DNA of 64,000 bases from Terriglobales bacterium (GTDB lineage Bacteria; Acidobacteriota; Terriglobia; Terriglobales; Acidobacteriaceae), in NCBI GenBank assembly GCA_035561515.1, contig DATMXP010000009.1:106495-170494 (forward strand). Reading direction: 5' to 3'. Positions within the stretch are counted from its first letter, which is position 1. Every line of letters begins with the position of its first letter. Positions 1-8,785 of this stretch are shown one piece after another. A program made the position numbers and the translations under genes. The notes under the pieces were generated by a model. The model was not told the DNA's origin. It did not search any database and saw nothing but the letters and a program-made list of their open reading frames with translations.

Positions 1-425
1 ACGTGCGGCTTCTGGTTGAACTTCAACCACTCGATCAGTTGCTTATCTTTTTCCTGCGGAGGGATGTTCGTATCCACCAGTACGATGCACAGGGCGAGCG
101 TCTGGCGCTGCTCCAGGTAGGGTTCAATGAATTTCGGCCATTCCGCCGAAATTTCCTTCGAAAGCTTCGCATAACCGTAGCCTGGAAGATCGGCGAAATA
201 GAGCTCAGGACCGCCCTTCCCAGCCCGCCGGACGGCAAAAAAATTGATGCTCCGGGTCCTTCCCGGAGTTGAACTCGTCTTGGCCAGCTTCTCTCCCAAA
301 AGAGAGTTGATCAGGCTCGACTTGCCCACGTTGGATCGTCCCAGGAACGCCACCTCTGGCGGCCCCAGCTTGGGGAAGTGAACAGTGTCCATTGCGGACA
401 GCATGAATTGGGCGGAGACACGCAT
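1..425 (-). CDS. engB: Ribosome-biogenesis GTPase EngB/YihA, C-terminus missing
   Basis: Small GTPase needed for assembly of the large ribosomal subunit in the cytoplasm. The visible 141 residues carry the G1 P-loop GRSNVGKS at residues 29-36, the threonine-rich G2 region near residue 53 and the G3 motif DLPGYGYA at 79-86, which is the EngB signature. The window edge cuts the gene before the G4 (TKxD) motif. The start is the ATG at 425: an in-frame TAG lies four codons upstream and AGAAGG precedes it; a second ATG at 404 is possible. It is the last visible gene of a same-strand run from the sensor kinase through mlaE and mlaF, 41 bases after mlaF. Confidence 0.93.
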   Translation of the reverse strand, partial: MRVSAQFMLSAMDTVHFPKLGPPEVAFLGRSNVGKSSLINSLLGEKLAKTSSTPGRTRSINFFAVRRAGKGGPELYFADLPGYGYAKLSKEISAEWPKFIEPYLEQRQTLALCIVLVDTNIPPQEKDKQLIEWLKFNQKPH

Positions 426-466
426 CGTAACCTTCTAGTTTCCAGCTTGCAGACGCACTTGGCAAG

Positions 467-1294
467 TCAGGCGATGTATTCGCGGATGTACTCGTCGGTA
501 CAATTCACCAGTTCATGTACCGTGCCATCGAAGATAATCTTGGCGTCCCTGAGAATCAGAAACGTCGAGGGTGCCTCAATCTTGCTACCCTCGGGGATGG
601 GCACCATGTGCCCGGCTTTCTCGTCGAAGTAGTTCGATACCATCGTGAAGGTGTCGGGAAGCCGGTGAGTCGCCATCAGCGCGCTGGTGTGATACACGTC
701 CCGCTGTTTCACCAAGAGTTCAATGATGGTCGTTGAGGTTACCGGATCTAATCCGGCCGTCGGAGAGTCATAAAGGATCACCTGCGGTTGCGTAATGATG
801 GCCCGCGCTATGGCCACCCTTCGGCGCATTCCACCGGAGAGTTCCGAAGGAAACTGCTCGAACGTGGGTTCCAATTCAACGAACCGAAGCGCTTCGCGCA
901 CTCGGCGATCAATCTCATCCTGGGGTACGCCCTCTTCGATAAGACGGTATCCCACGTTCTCCCAGACTTTGAGCGAGTCAAACAGCGCGCTTTCCTGGAA
1001 CACCATGCCCACTTGGCGTCGCAATTCGAATAAGTCGTCCTCCTTCATGGCATTCACATGTTGCCCCAGAAGAAAGATGTCGCCTTTGTCCGGTTTGATC
1101 AGCCCCAGTGCCAGCTTCAGGATGGTGCTCTTTCCTGATCCCAGGACGCCAAGCATCATCTTCGTCTCACCGCGGTTCAATTCGAACGAAATATCGTCGA
1201 GCACCACATTCCGATCGAAGGCAATGGACACGTGATCAAAGATCACGGTTTTTTCCACTGCAAGTTGATCGTTCGTGGGCGGAGCGGTCGACAT
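467..1294 (-). CDS. mlaF: ABC transporter ATP-binding protein, MlaF type, with Ser in place of the Walker B Glu
   Basis: ATPase subunit of an Mla/Mce-type transporter moving phospholipids between inner and outer membrane. The 275 residues show Walker A GVLGSGKST (49-57), a Q-loop at GMVFQ (96-100), signature LSGGM (152-156), Walker B ILYDS (173-177), D-loop GLDP and the H-loop histidine at 210. The residue after the Walker B aspartate, normally the catalytic glutamate, is serine 177 (codon 764-766). Its ATG overlaps the mlaE stop codon as TGATG, so the two are translationally coupled. No mlaD-like MCE gene follows; engB does. Function by family is secure; ATPase competence is open because of the serine. 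Confidence 0.9.
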   Translation of the reverse strand: MSTAPPTNDQLAVEKTVIFDHVSIAFDRNVVLDDISFELNRGETKMMLGVLGSGKSTILKLALGLIKPDKGDIFLLGQHVNAMKEDDLFELRRQVGMVFQESALFDSLKVWENVGYRLIEEGVPQDEIDRRVREALRFVELEPTFEQFPSELSGGMRRRVAIARAIITQPQVILYDSPTAGLDPVTSTTIIELLVKQRDVYHTSALMATHRLPDTFTMVSNYFDEKAGHMVPIPEGSKIEAPSTFLILRDAKIIFDGTVHELVNCTDEYIREYIA

Positions 1295-2076
1295 CAGCCG
1301 ACCCGCATAAAGACCATGAGGAGTTTGGTGAAGAAGAAGTCTATGACCACAATGAGCACGGAAGCTGCTACCACGGCCTGCGTGGTCGCGCGACCCACCC
1401 CTTGGGTTCCACCTTTAGCGGAGAGACCGTAATAACACCCGACGCTCGCGATGATAAATCCGAAGAGCAAAGGCTTTGTCAGGCCCATGAAGACGTCGGG
1501 AAACTCCAGCGACTGCCAGGCTTTCGACCAGTACTGGTTGCTATCGAGACCCAAGGCAAAACGGGCCACCACCCAACCACCCGCCAGTCCGACAAGGTCG
1601 CTCAGGATCGTCAGCACGAAAAGCATTGTCACTGCGGCAATCAGCCGAGGCGTAACCAACTTTTTCGTCGGATCGGTTCCAAGCGCCCGCATGGCGTCGA
1701 TCTGCTCGGTCACCTTCATGGATCCCAATTCGCTCGCGATACCCGAGGAGTTTCTTCCCGCAACCATCAATCCCGTCAACACAGGACCCAGTTCGCGGAC
1801 CATCGTCAGGCTGACGAGCTGGCCGGTAAGCGAAAGCGATCCAAAGCGTTGCAATGTATTGGAACTCTGCAGGGCGAGCACGGCCCCGATGGAGAATCCG
1901 GTCAGCGCGACCACGGGAAGTGACCCTACGCCGATTAGGTCAGCTTGCATCAGTGTGTCGGCCAGGTATCGTGGTTTCCGAAACAGGTTCGCAACCGCCT
2001 GCATGCACAGGACGGAGTACTCCTGAACTGCCAATACACTGTCTTTAGCGATGTCAGTCGGAGACCGTAATTGCAT
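1294..2076 (-). CDS. mlaE: MlaE/YrbE-family permease of a lipid ABC transporter
   Basis: Integral inner-membrane permease partnering the overlapping mlaF ATPase. The 260 residues match the MlaE family in length and carry its hallmark central stretch around residues 88-135, including LVSLTMVRELGPVLTGLMVA, followed by GSMKVTEQIDAMRALG, which is the coupling region. Several hydrophobic segments span residues 45-75, 145-175, 195-220 and 230-255. The ATG at 2076 has only a weak ribosome site. It lies 86 bases downstream of the STAS gene on the same strand. An MlaB-like role for that STAS protein would fit, but is inferred. Confidence 0.92.
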   Translation of the reverse strand: MQLRSPTDIAKDSVLAVQEYSVLCMQAVANLFRKPRYLADTLMQADLIGVGSLPVVALTGFSIGAVLALQSSNTLQRFGSLSLTGQLVSLTMVRELGPVLTGLMVAGRNSSGIASELGSMKVTEQIDAMRALGTDPTKKLVTPRLIAAVTMLFVLTILSDLVGLAGGWVVARFALGLDSNQYWSKAWQSLEFPDVFMGLTKPLLFGFIIASVGCYYGLSAKGGTQGVGRATTQAVVAASVLIVVIDFFFTKLLMVFMRVG

Positions 2077-2162
2077 GTCGGGCTTAGCCGGACTTCTTTG
2101 GATTGGCTACGCGGAACTATAACAGAAGCTCAAATGAAGCGCCTATACCGATTACCGATCTT

Positions 2163-2528
2163 CTAGCTTGCGGCGCTTTGACGATAAAGAGCCTTCTCGG
2201 CTTCTTCGACCGTATCGTACATCTTCAGTAGCTGCCCAACTCTCGTGACCGTGAGGATCCGTTGCGCCATGCCATGAACGCCGGCCAGCGCCAGTTTCTT
2301 GCCGGATTTCTCGCGCGTCACATAGGCGTTCACGAGGAAACCAATTGCCGCGGAATCTATGTAGGAAAGATCGCTCACGTCGAGTACAAGCGTCGGCTCC
2401 GGATGAGAGTCCCAAATTTCCTGGAAGGCCACCAGGTGCTCTAGTACCAGCGGTCCCGAAACAGAAAGGATGGCGCACCCCGGGTGGATACCATTTCGAA
2501 TCGTTACCGAGAACTCATTGTTGGCCAT
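2163..2528 (-). CDS. STAS-domain protein, anti-sigma-factor antagonist type
   Basis: Single STAS domain of about 121 residues. The motif DLSYIDSAAIGFL has the serine that SpoIIAA-type anti-anti-sigma factors use as phosphorylation site. The start is placed at the second ATG (2528), because AGGGG sits six bases before it; an upstream ATG at 2567 would add 13 residues. The gene lies between the NtrC-type regulator (75 bases upstream) and mlaE (86 bases downstream). It could be the STAS subunit of the Mla transporter, analogous to MlaB, or a partner-switching regulator. The sequence alone favours neither firmly, though the retained serine leans to partner switching. Confidence 0.82.
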   Translation of the reverse strand: MANNEFSVTIRNGIHPGCAILSVSGPLVLEHLVAFQEIWDSHPEPTLVLDVSDLSYIDSAAIGFLVNAYVTREKSGKKLALAGVHGMAQRILTVTRVGQLLKMYDTVEEAEKALYRQSAAS

Positions 2529-2602
2529 GCGCACCCCTAATGTAGACAGCAACGGCGCCTGATGCAACGCTAAGGTGAATAAAGCTGGGAGTAACGAGCA
2601 GG

Positions 2603-4036
2603 CTATTCGCGTGCCCGCTTTTTAATTTCGATGTTAAGGCGTTTGATCTTCTGGTTAAGTGTCGAAAGTGGTATTCGGAACCGCTCCGCCGCGTCTGTCT
2701 GATTCCATGCGCATTTTTCCAGCATGTCGACAATCAGGCGACGTTCGCATTCTTCTACCAATTCGAACAGCGACGCGTCGGGACGGTGATCAAGCAGTTG
2801 CAATCCGGCGGAGCGGCCAACGATATTGTCGGGAAGCAAATCAACGCCGATGTTGCTTGTTGAACTGAGCACAACTGCGCGCTCCATCACGTTTTCCAGT
2901 TCCCGAACGTTGCCGGGCCAGGTGTAATCCAGCAGGCTGCGCAGCGCTTCCGGTGAAATTTGCCGGGGCCCGCGCTCGTTCTCAGCAGCGAACTTATGCA
3001 GAAAGTGTTCCACGAGCAGCGGAATATCTTCCTTGCGGCTACGCAATGCTGGGAGGTCGATCGTAATCACGTTCAACCGGTAATAGAGGTCCTCGCGGAA
3101 CTTGCCTTCCTTTACCAGTTGCTTGAGGTCGACGTTGGTGGCGGCAATGATCCTTACGTCCACCTGGATTTCCTGCACCCCGCCCAGGTGCATGAACTTT
3201 CTGTCCTGGAGCACGCGCAATATCTTCGCCTGCGTCTCCACGCCCATGGTGCCGATTTCATCCAGAAACAATGTGCCACGGTCGGCAATCTCGAACAGGC
3301 CCTTCTTGGAAGCGATCGCACTCGTGAACGCGCCCTTCACGTGACCAAATAGCGTGGACTCGAGCAGGTCTGTCGGCATCGCGCCGGTATTGACCGGAAC
3401 AAACGGGCGGTCTTTGCGCGGCGAATTCATGTGAATCGCCTTCGCAATCAGTTCCTTGCCCGTGCCGCTTTCGCCCTGCAACAGCACCGTTGAGCGGCTG
3501 GGCGCCACTTGCGCCACCAGATCAAAAATCTTCAGCATCGGCTCGCTCTTGCCGATGATGTTCTCGAAGTTGTAGCGCTGCTTCAGGGCGCGCTTCAGTT
3601 GGACGTTTTCTTCTTCCGCCCTGCGTCGTGCGATGGCCGCACGGATATCCGCCAGCAGCTTTTCGTTGTCCCAGGGCTTTTGAACGAAGTTCGCCGCTCC
3701 GCCCTGCATCGCCAGCACGGCATTTTCAACCGTGCCATAAGCCGTAATCAGAATGACAGCCAGCGACGGATCGCGATCGCGAATTTCGTGCAGGATCTCC
3801 AGTCCGTTGCGGTCGGGAAGGGCATAGTCCAGCAGAATCAAGTCGTACGGCTGCTCCGCAATCTTGTTCAAGCCCTCTTCGCCACTGCCGGCCGTTTGGA
3901 CGGTGTAGTCTTCCATCTCCAGCAACGTCAGAAGTGATTCCCGGATTGCAGCCTCGTCGTCGATGATTAGAATCGTACCGGGTGAATTCGTATCGCTCAT
4001 GTGGGGACGTCTAGAGATAACCGCGGCCTCAGACAT
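2603..4036 (-). CDS. Sigma-54-dependent response regulator, NtrC family
   Basis: Two-component output protein of 477 residues: receiver domain (20-135) with phospho-acceptor Asp70 and conserved Lys120; AAA+ ATPase with Walker A GESGTGKE (188-195), the sigma-54 contact loop as GAFTSA (235-240) instead of GAFTGA, and Walker B TLFLDE (255-260); and a Fis-type helix-turn-helix at the C-terminus. The ATG at 4036 overlaps the end of the kinase gene by eight bases and is preceded by GAGGAAGG, so it is preferred over the in-frame ATG at 4000, which has no ribosome site. The kinase upstream is its evident partner. Target promoters were not identified. Confidence 0.92.
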   Translation of the reverse strand: MSEAAVISRRPHMSDTNSPGTILIIDDEAAIRESLLTLLEMEDYTVQTAGSGEEGLNKIAEQPYDLILLDYALPDRNGLEILHEIRDRDPSLAVILITAYGTVENAVLAMQGGAANFVQKPWDNEKLLADIRAAIARRRAEEENVQLKRALKQRYNFENIIGKSEPMLKIFDLVAQVAPSRSTVLLQGESGTGKELIAKAIHMNSPRKDRPFVPVNTGAMPTDLLESTLFGHVKGAFTSAIASKKGLFEIADRGTLFLDEIGTMGVETQAKILRVLQDRKFMHLGGVQEIQVDVRIIAATNVDLKQLVKEGKFREDLYYRLNVITIDLPALRSRKEDIPLLVEHFLHKFAAENERGPRQISPEALRSLLDYTWPGNVRELENVMERAVVLSSTSNIGVDLLPDNIVGRSAGLQLLDHRPDASLFELVEECERRLIVDMLEKCAWNQTDAAERFRIPLSTLNQKIKRLNIEIKKRARE

Positions 4037-6941
4037 TGACAGCCTTCCTCACCAGTGGAAACTCAAGGTAGAACGTCGTCCCCTCGCCAACACGGCTCTC
4101 CACCTGAATTTTCCCTGCGTGTTCCTGGATGATTCCGTAAGTAACTGACAATCCCAATCCTGTACCTTTTCTGCCTTCGCGCGCGCCGTTCTTCGTCGTG
4201 AAGAACGGGTCGTAGATCCGTTGGATATGTTCCTGCGCGATACCGCTGCCGGAATCCGATACTGTGACTTTTACGCCGTCGCCGTTCGCCGTTGCGACAG
4301 TGAGCGTGCCTCCACCAGGCATCGCATCTTTCGCGTTCAGGAACAAGTTTAGAAAGACTTGCTGCAATTTGCCTGCGTTGCCATTGATCGTGGGCAGCCC
4401 TTCCAGCAGTTGCTCATCCACTTTGACCCGCGCTGACTTGAATTGATGCTCCACGAGAGCGAGAGTTTCATGGATCACCTTGTTCAAGTCGACTTGGCTG
4501 AACTCGCTTCCGCTCGTACGCGAAAAATTCAGCAGGCTGTTCACAATCTCCGATGCACGGAACGTCTGGCGCGTGATCTTCTCCAGCAAAGACGCCTGCT
4601 TCTCGTTCCCGTTGAGTTGCTTCTGCAGCATCTGCGCGTACGAGGAGATTACCGCCAGCGGCGTATTCACTTCATGTGCCACACCCGCTGCCAACAGGCC
4701 GATCGAAGACATCTTCTCTGCCTGCGAAAGCTGCGATTCCAGTTCAATCCGTTCGGTGATGTCGTCCACGATGATCAAGCGCCCGATCACGTTGAACTGC
4801 TTCGTCACGAGCGGCGCTATGGCAATGTTCGTGATTCGCGCGTCTCCGGCCGGTGTCGTCAGCCGGAACTTGTACATGTTATGAATGCCCGGCGTCTGGC
4901 GTACGCGGTAAAACTCCGACGCAAACGTAGACGGGAACACTTCGCCGATGGGCCGGCCTAAAGCCTCTGCACGAGGAGTCGCGTACATCACTTCCATCTG
5001 CGAATTCCAAAACTCCACGCGATCCTCGAGATCCACGGCCAGTACGCCGACGCTGATCGACTCCACGATGTTTTCGTTGAAGTCCTTCAGTCGCTCGTAC
5101 TCCACTACCTTCTGTTCCAGCGACGCATACAGTCGCGCGTTCTGGATTGCAATTCCGATGTAGCCAGCCAGCGTCTCCAACAGTTCCACATCTTCGCTGG
5201 AGAGGAAATCCCCATCAGAGGTCTTGCCCAATCCCATGACGGCGATCGTCCGCCCTTGTACCGTGCAGCGAATGAAATAGTTCAGATCCAACTTCGCGAT
5301 CGTCGTCTGCGCGCCCGGGGTCTCTCTCACCACTTGGTGCGTGTTGTCGAAGAAAAGGTGTCCCGCCGATTCTTCCGGCCGCTGTACGGTCAGGAAACTC
5401 AAGTCCAGGTCGCTGGTGCCCGTCATGCCAAATGACTTCGCCAGGGTGAACGAGTTTTGATCATCAGACAGGAATATCGCCATGCGCGATACAAGCAGTG
5501 TTCGCGAAAGGCGGTCCACCACCGAACTCAGCATTCGATCGATATCGGTCTGGGCGCTCAGTTCACGTCCGAATTCAATCAGCGTGCGACGGTAGTCATA
5601 GCGCTTGCGGTAGAAGAACCGGTCGAGTTTCTCTTGGAACCAGTTCTTCATTGGATCGAACAGCAGCGCCGTCACTACCATGGCCGCGATCAGGCCGGCA
5701 GGTCCTGCACTTGGTACTTGCTTGTGAACGATTTCTGCCGCGATACCGATGGCCGCGAAATACACACCTGCGATGAATGCCGCCGCCAGCGTGTAGGCCA
5801 TGCCTCGCTTGAAAATCAGGTCCACGTCCATCAGGCGATAACGGAAGATGGCGTATCCAAACGTCAGCGGCAGGAACACAAGGCACAACACCGAGAGCTT
5901 CATCATTGCTCCCGGCGTACTGCCATTTAGGTAGGGAATTACGTAGAACAGCGTGAACGGCAGCACAGCAAGCGTTGCGCCACGCGTCACCCATTTCATC
6001 TGCTGACGCAGGATCGGCGTCTCTGCCCTGTAATAGCTGTGCCACAGCACACCAACTGCGACAACGAAGTACGTCGCCAGGTATGAATACTCAACCCGGT
6101 CGAGAGTGAACCTCAGAACCTCGCTCGGTTCCAGCAGGGTGAGCACCACCACGTGCAAGCCCACCAGGATCGCGCCCGGCAAATAGATCAGCGGTGTCAG
6201 CCACCAGTTCTCGCGAACCGCCTTCTTAGGCTCCGGGAAGGTCAGCACAAAGTGCAGGAACAACGCAGGCTGCAACATGTGTGCTGCAACGTTCGACCAC
6301 AGAATGATCCAGTCGAACAAGTTCAGCTTCCCTGTGTAGTGGAACGAATAAAAGACGAACGAGGTGAGGCAGAATATGTAAAAGTGCGTCGCCCGTGGAG
6401 CCGTCCAGCGCCTGAGCAGAACGTATAACCCAATTCCCAGATAAATCAGCGCAATCAGCCGCAGTCCCGAGTTCAGCGACTTATCGAACGGGACTAGAAT
6501 CACCGCCACATTCAGCGGCACGTCTCCACGCTCTAGGGCGTAATTGGCTTTTGAATAGATCCCGGTCCGGTATAACTGCCTCGTCAGGCCGGCGATGTTG
6601 GTGATTTCGCTGTCATTAATTGCCGTAACGACGTCGCCCACCCGGATACCACCTCTGGCTCCGGGGCCATCGGCATCCACCCGTTGCGCCAGCAGGTGGC
6701 CGTTGTGTTCAATCCACCAGACACCGTCGTAGGGCGTTTCAAACTGGCGTTCCTTTTGGAAGTTGATCCAGGCGAAGGTTCCGGCGGCTGCCGTGATAAG
6801 GAACAGCACCAGCGCGAGAAACCGGACTTGAAAATCTTTTGTCATCGGCCGATGAGGACTGCCGGAGGAAGCCAGCCTTGCCGACCGAGGCTTCCGCTCT
6901 GTCTCTACTTGCAACCGGCTTGCCAGATCAGTCGTGGCCAT
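4029..6941 (-). CDS. Membrane histidine kinase with PDZ, multi-pass, GAF and PAS domains
   Basis: Sensor kinase of about 970 residues that would phosphorylate the overlapping NtrC-type regulator. Order: one membrane segment (about 37-60), a PDZ-like extracytoplasmic domain (about 72-150, with GGIRVGDVVTAIN), a block of seven or eight membrane helices (about 155-430), GAF (about 460-600), PAS (about 620-730), HisKA with GVAHEVNTPL containing the phospho-histidine, and HATPase_c with NLFLNAKDAM, DSGSGIA and GTGLGLS. The open frame continues upstream to 7169, but that stretch looks non-coding, so the ATG at 6941 is used; an ATG at 6845 is possible. PDZ suggests sensing of a protein C-terminus or envelope stress; this is inference. 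Confidence 0.88.
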   Translation of the reverse strand: MATTDLASRLQVETERKPRSARLASSGSPHRPMTKDFQVRFLALVLFLITAAAGTFAWINFQKERQFETPYDGVWWIEHNGHLLAQRVDADGPGARGGIRVGDVVTAINDSEITNIAGLTRQLYRTGIYSKANYALERGDVPLNVAVILVPFDKSLNSGLRLIALIYLGIGLYVLLRRWTAPRATHFYIFCLTSFVFYSFHYTGKLNLFDWIILWSNVAAHMLQPALFLHFVLTFPEPKKAVRENWWLTPLIYLPGAILVGLHVVVLTLLEPSEVLRFTLDRVEYSYLATYFVVAVGVLWHSYYRAETPILRQQMKWVTRGATLAVLPFTLFYVIPYLNGSTPGAMMKLSVLCLVFLPLTFGYAIFRYRLMDVDLIFKRGMAYTLAAAFIAGVYFAAIGIAAEIVHKQVPSAGPAGLIAAMVVTALLFDPMKNWFQEKLDRFFYRKRYDYRRTLIEFGRELSAQTDIDRMLSSVVDRLSRTLLVSRMAIFLSDDQNSFTLAKSFGMTGTSDLDLSFLTVQRPEESAGHLFFDNTHQVVRETPGAQTTIAKLDLNYFIRCTVQGRTIAVMGLGKTSDGDFLSSEDVELLETLAGYIGIAIQNARLYASLEQKVVEYERLKDFNENIVESISVGVLAVDLEDRVEFWNSQMEVMYATPRAEALGRPIGEVFPSTFASEFYRVRQTPGIHNMYKFRLTTPAGDARITNIAIAPLVTKQFNVIGRLIIVDDITERIELESQLSQAEKMSSIGLLAAGVAHEVNTPLAVISSYAQMLQKQLNGNEKQASLLEKITRQTFRASEIVNSLLNFSRTSGSEFSQVDLNKVIHETLALVEHQFKSARVKVDEQLLEGLPTINGNAGKLQQVFLNLFLNAKDAMPGGGTLTVATANGDGVKVTVSDSGSGIAQEHIQRIYDPFFTTKNGAREGRKGTGLGLSVTYGIIQEHAGKIQVESRVGEGTTFYLEFPLVRKAVNV

Positions 6942-7183
6942 GAATCTGCGTAAGTGTCTAAAAAAAAGGAGCTTACATAATTTTAACAGCTTTTCGGGAC
7001 GCGAAATTCCGAAAATGGGATTTGAATCTTGATTTCCGTAAGCACCGAATACCTCAGGACTTAAGGCCTCCGTAATTCCGTAACTGCGTCTTTCGGCAAA
7101 GATTTCCTTCATCACTGAAATAACCAACAGTGAGCTCTGGGTAATACAATCAATGTCTTGAACCGCCAAACAGGAGCCATTGC

Positions 7184-7420
7184 TTGACGGAAGATTTGAA
7201 TCTGGAAGAGTTGAAACGTCGCCTCAAGGAAGGCGATTATCTGGAGATCACAACCGGAGGCGGTGCCTACGAGGTCTGGGCCGAGCCATTGGCTAGTCCT
7301 CCCGCCGTTTACTTCGAAGGGGAGCAACACCCCATAGCCGAGTTGGACAATATCGCCCAACGCATCCTCGCCGACATGCATAGCGGCGAGATTCGCTGTC
7401 GCTGGGTGGAAGACGACTAA
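7184..7420 (+). CDS. Small protein of unknown function, TTG start
   Basis: 78-residue acidic protein that I do not recognise. It has no membrane segment or signal peptide. The N-terminal third is a charged helix (LEELKRRLKEG), followed by a glycine-rich turn and a short beta-like region ending in tryptophan-rich GEIRCRWVEDD. The start is TTG, supported by AGGAG eight bases upstream; no ATG or GTG is available in frame near it. It runs divergently from the sensor kinase and 36 bases ahead of the aminotransferase, which also starts with TTG, so the two may be co-transcribed. Confidence 0.7.
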   Translation: MTEDLNLEELKRRLKEGDYLEITTGGGAYEVWAEPLASPPAVYFEGEQHPIAELDNIAQRILADMHSGEIRCRWVEDD

Positions 7421-7456
7421 CCTGAACTAGTATTTTCGGAGATTACGGAGCGCAAA

Positions 7457-8689
7457 TTGGATACAGCTGTCATGGAAGTCAAAGAGCAGAGTTCCGCTAC
7501 GTCGGATGTCATGGAACTGGAGAAGCAATACCTCCTCGGTACCTATGCCCGTTTTCCTGTCGTTCTCGAAAAGGGTAAGGGCGTTTTCGTTCAGGATGTA
7601 AACGGCAAGAAGTACCTGGACTTGGTTTCCGGGTTGGGCGTTAACGCTCTCGGCTATGCCCATCCGCGAATCGTGAAGGTCATTCGCGAGCAATCGGCCA
7701 AACTGGTACACGTCTCGAATCTCTACTACAACCAGTTTCAAGGCCCACTCGCAAAGAAACTCGTCGAACTCTCCGGTTTGCCGCGTGTCTTCTTCTCAAA
7801 CACCGGTACGGAGGCCATCGACGGCGCCATTAAGTTCGCTCGCGCTTATGCCAGGAAGACTGGCCGCGAGGGCAAGTTCAAGCTTGTTGCGGCCACCAAC
7901 TCCTTCCACGGACGAACCTACGGCGGCATGTCTCTAACGGCTACAGCCAAGTATCGTGACGATTTCAAGCCGCTGCTGGATGGCGTCACGTTCGTTCCGC
8001 TCAACGATATAGGCGCACTTCGCGAAGCCGTGACCGACGATACCTGTGCCGTTTTCCTCGAGACCGTACAAGGAGAAGGCGGCATCTTCGAATGCTCCGC
8101 GGATTACCTGCACACGGCCCGTCAACTCTGCACCCAGCACCACGCCGCACTCGTGCTCGATGAGATCCAGTGCGGACTCGGCCGTACCGGAGAGATGTTC
8201 GCGTTCAAACACCACGACATCGTCCCCGACATTCTGACGCTCGCCAAGCCGATCGCTGGCGGCCTGCCTCTCGGTGCGATCCTGGTAAACGACGAGATTG
8301 CCGCATCCATTGGTTCTGGTAAGCACGGCACCACGTTTGGTGGAGGGCCGCTCGCCTGCCGTGTCGCCCTCGAATACCTTGCCATTGTTGAAGAAACTAA
8401 CCTGATCGAGCACGTTCGCAAGGTCGGCAGTTATTTCCACGGCGAGTTAACGAACCTTTTGGAGAAGTTCTCCATCGCCAAGGAGGTTCGCGGTCGTGGC
8501 CTCATGCTTGCCCTCGAACTCAACGTACCTTCACGTCCTTACGTGGACGCTGCGCTCGCTGAAGGCGTCCTCATGAACAGCACTCACGACACGACCATTC
8601 GGTTTTTGCCTCCCTTTATCGTGGAAGAAAAGCACATCGATAAAGCGCTGAAGGTCCTGAAGAAAGTTCTGAAGAAGAAGTTGAGCTGA
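7457..8689 (+). CDS. Class-III PLP aminotransferase, acetylornithine aminotransferase-like
   Basis: Cytoplasmic pyridoxal-phosphate enzyme of 410 residues. Family motifs include the PLP phosphate site SNTGTEA (114-120), SFHGRTYG (149-156), LDEIQCGLGRTG (234-245) and the Schiff-base lysine K264 in LAKPIAGG. These fit acetylornithine or succinyl-diaminopimelate aminotransferases (ArgD-like), but class-III substrate specificity cannot be read from sequence and no arginine genes are adjacent. The TTG start has GGAG seven bases upstream; ATG at 7472 is an alternative. A hairpin (8706-8727) follows the stop. Confidence 0.88.
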   Translation: MDTAVMEVKEQSSATSDVMELEKQYLLGTYARFPVVLEKGKGVFVQDVNGKKYLDLVSGLGVNALGYAHPRIVKVIREQSAKLVHVSNLYYNQFQGPLAKKLVELSGLPRVFFSNTGTEAIDGAIKFARAYARKTGREGKFKLVAATNSFHGRTYGGMSLTATAKYRDDFKPLLDGVTFVPLNDIGALREAVTDDTCAVFLETVQGEGGIFECSADYLHTARQLCTQHHAALVLDEIQCGLGRTGEMFAFKHHDIVPDILTLAKPIAGGLPLGAILVNDEIAASIGSGKHGTTFGGGPLACRVALEYLAIVEETNLIEHVRKVGSYFHGELTNLLEKFSIAKEVRGRGLMLALELNVPSRPYVDAALAEGVLMNSTHDTTIRFLPPFIVEEKHIDKALKVLKKVLKKKLS

Positions 8690-8705
8690 GAACAGACAAA
8701 AAGGA

Positions 8706-8727
8706 GGGGAGTTCGAGAGAACTCCCC
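8706..8727 (+). terminator. Hairpin after the aminotransferase gene
   Basis: Perfect eight-base-pair stem GGGGAGTT / AACTCCCC with loop CGAGAG, 16 bases past the stop codon. The following bases are only weakly T-rich, so termination may be inefficient or it may act as an mRNA-stabilising hairpin. Confidence 0.5.
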
Positions 8728-8785
8728 TTCACAGAAGCGACAGAGGCGATATCGAAAGATAAGAATCCTGAGATGCGCCTCATGG

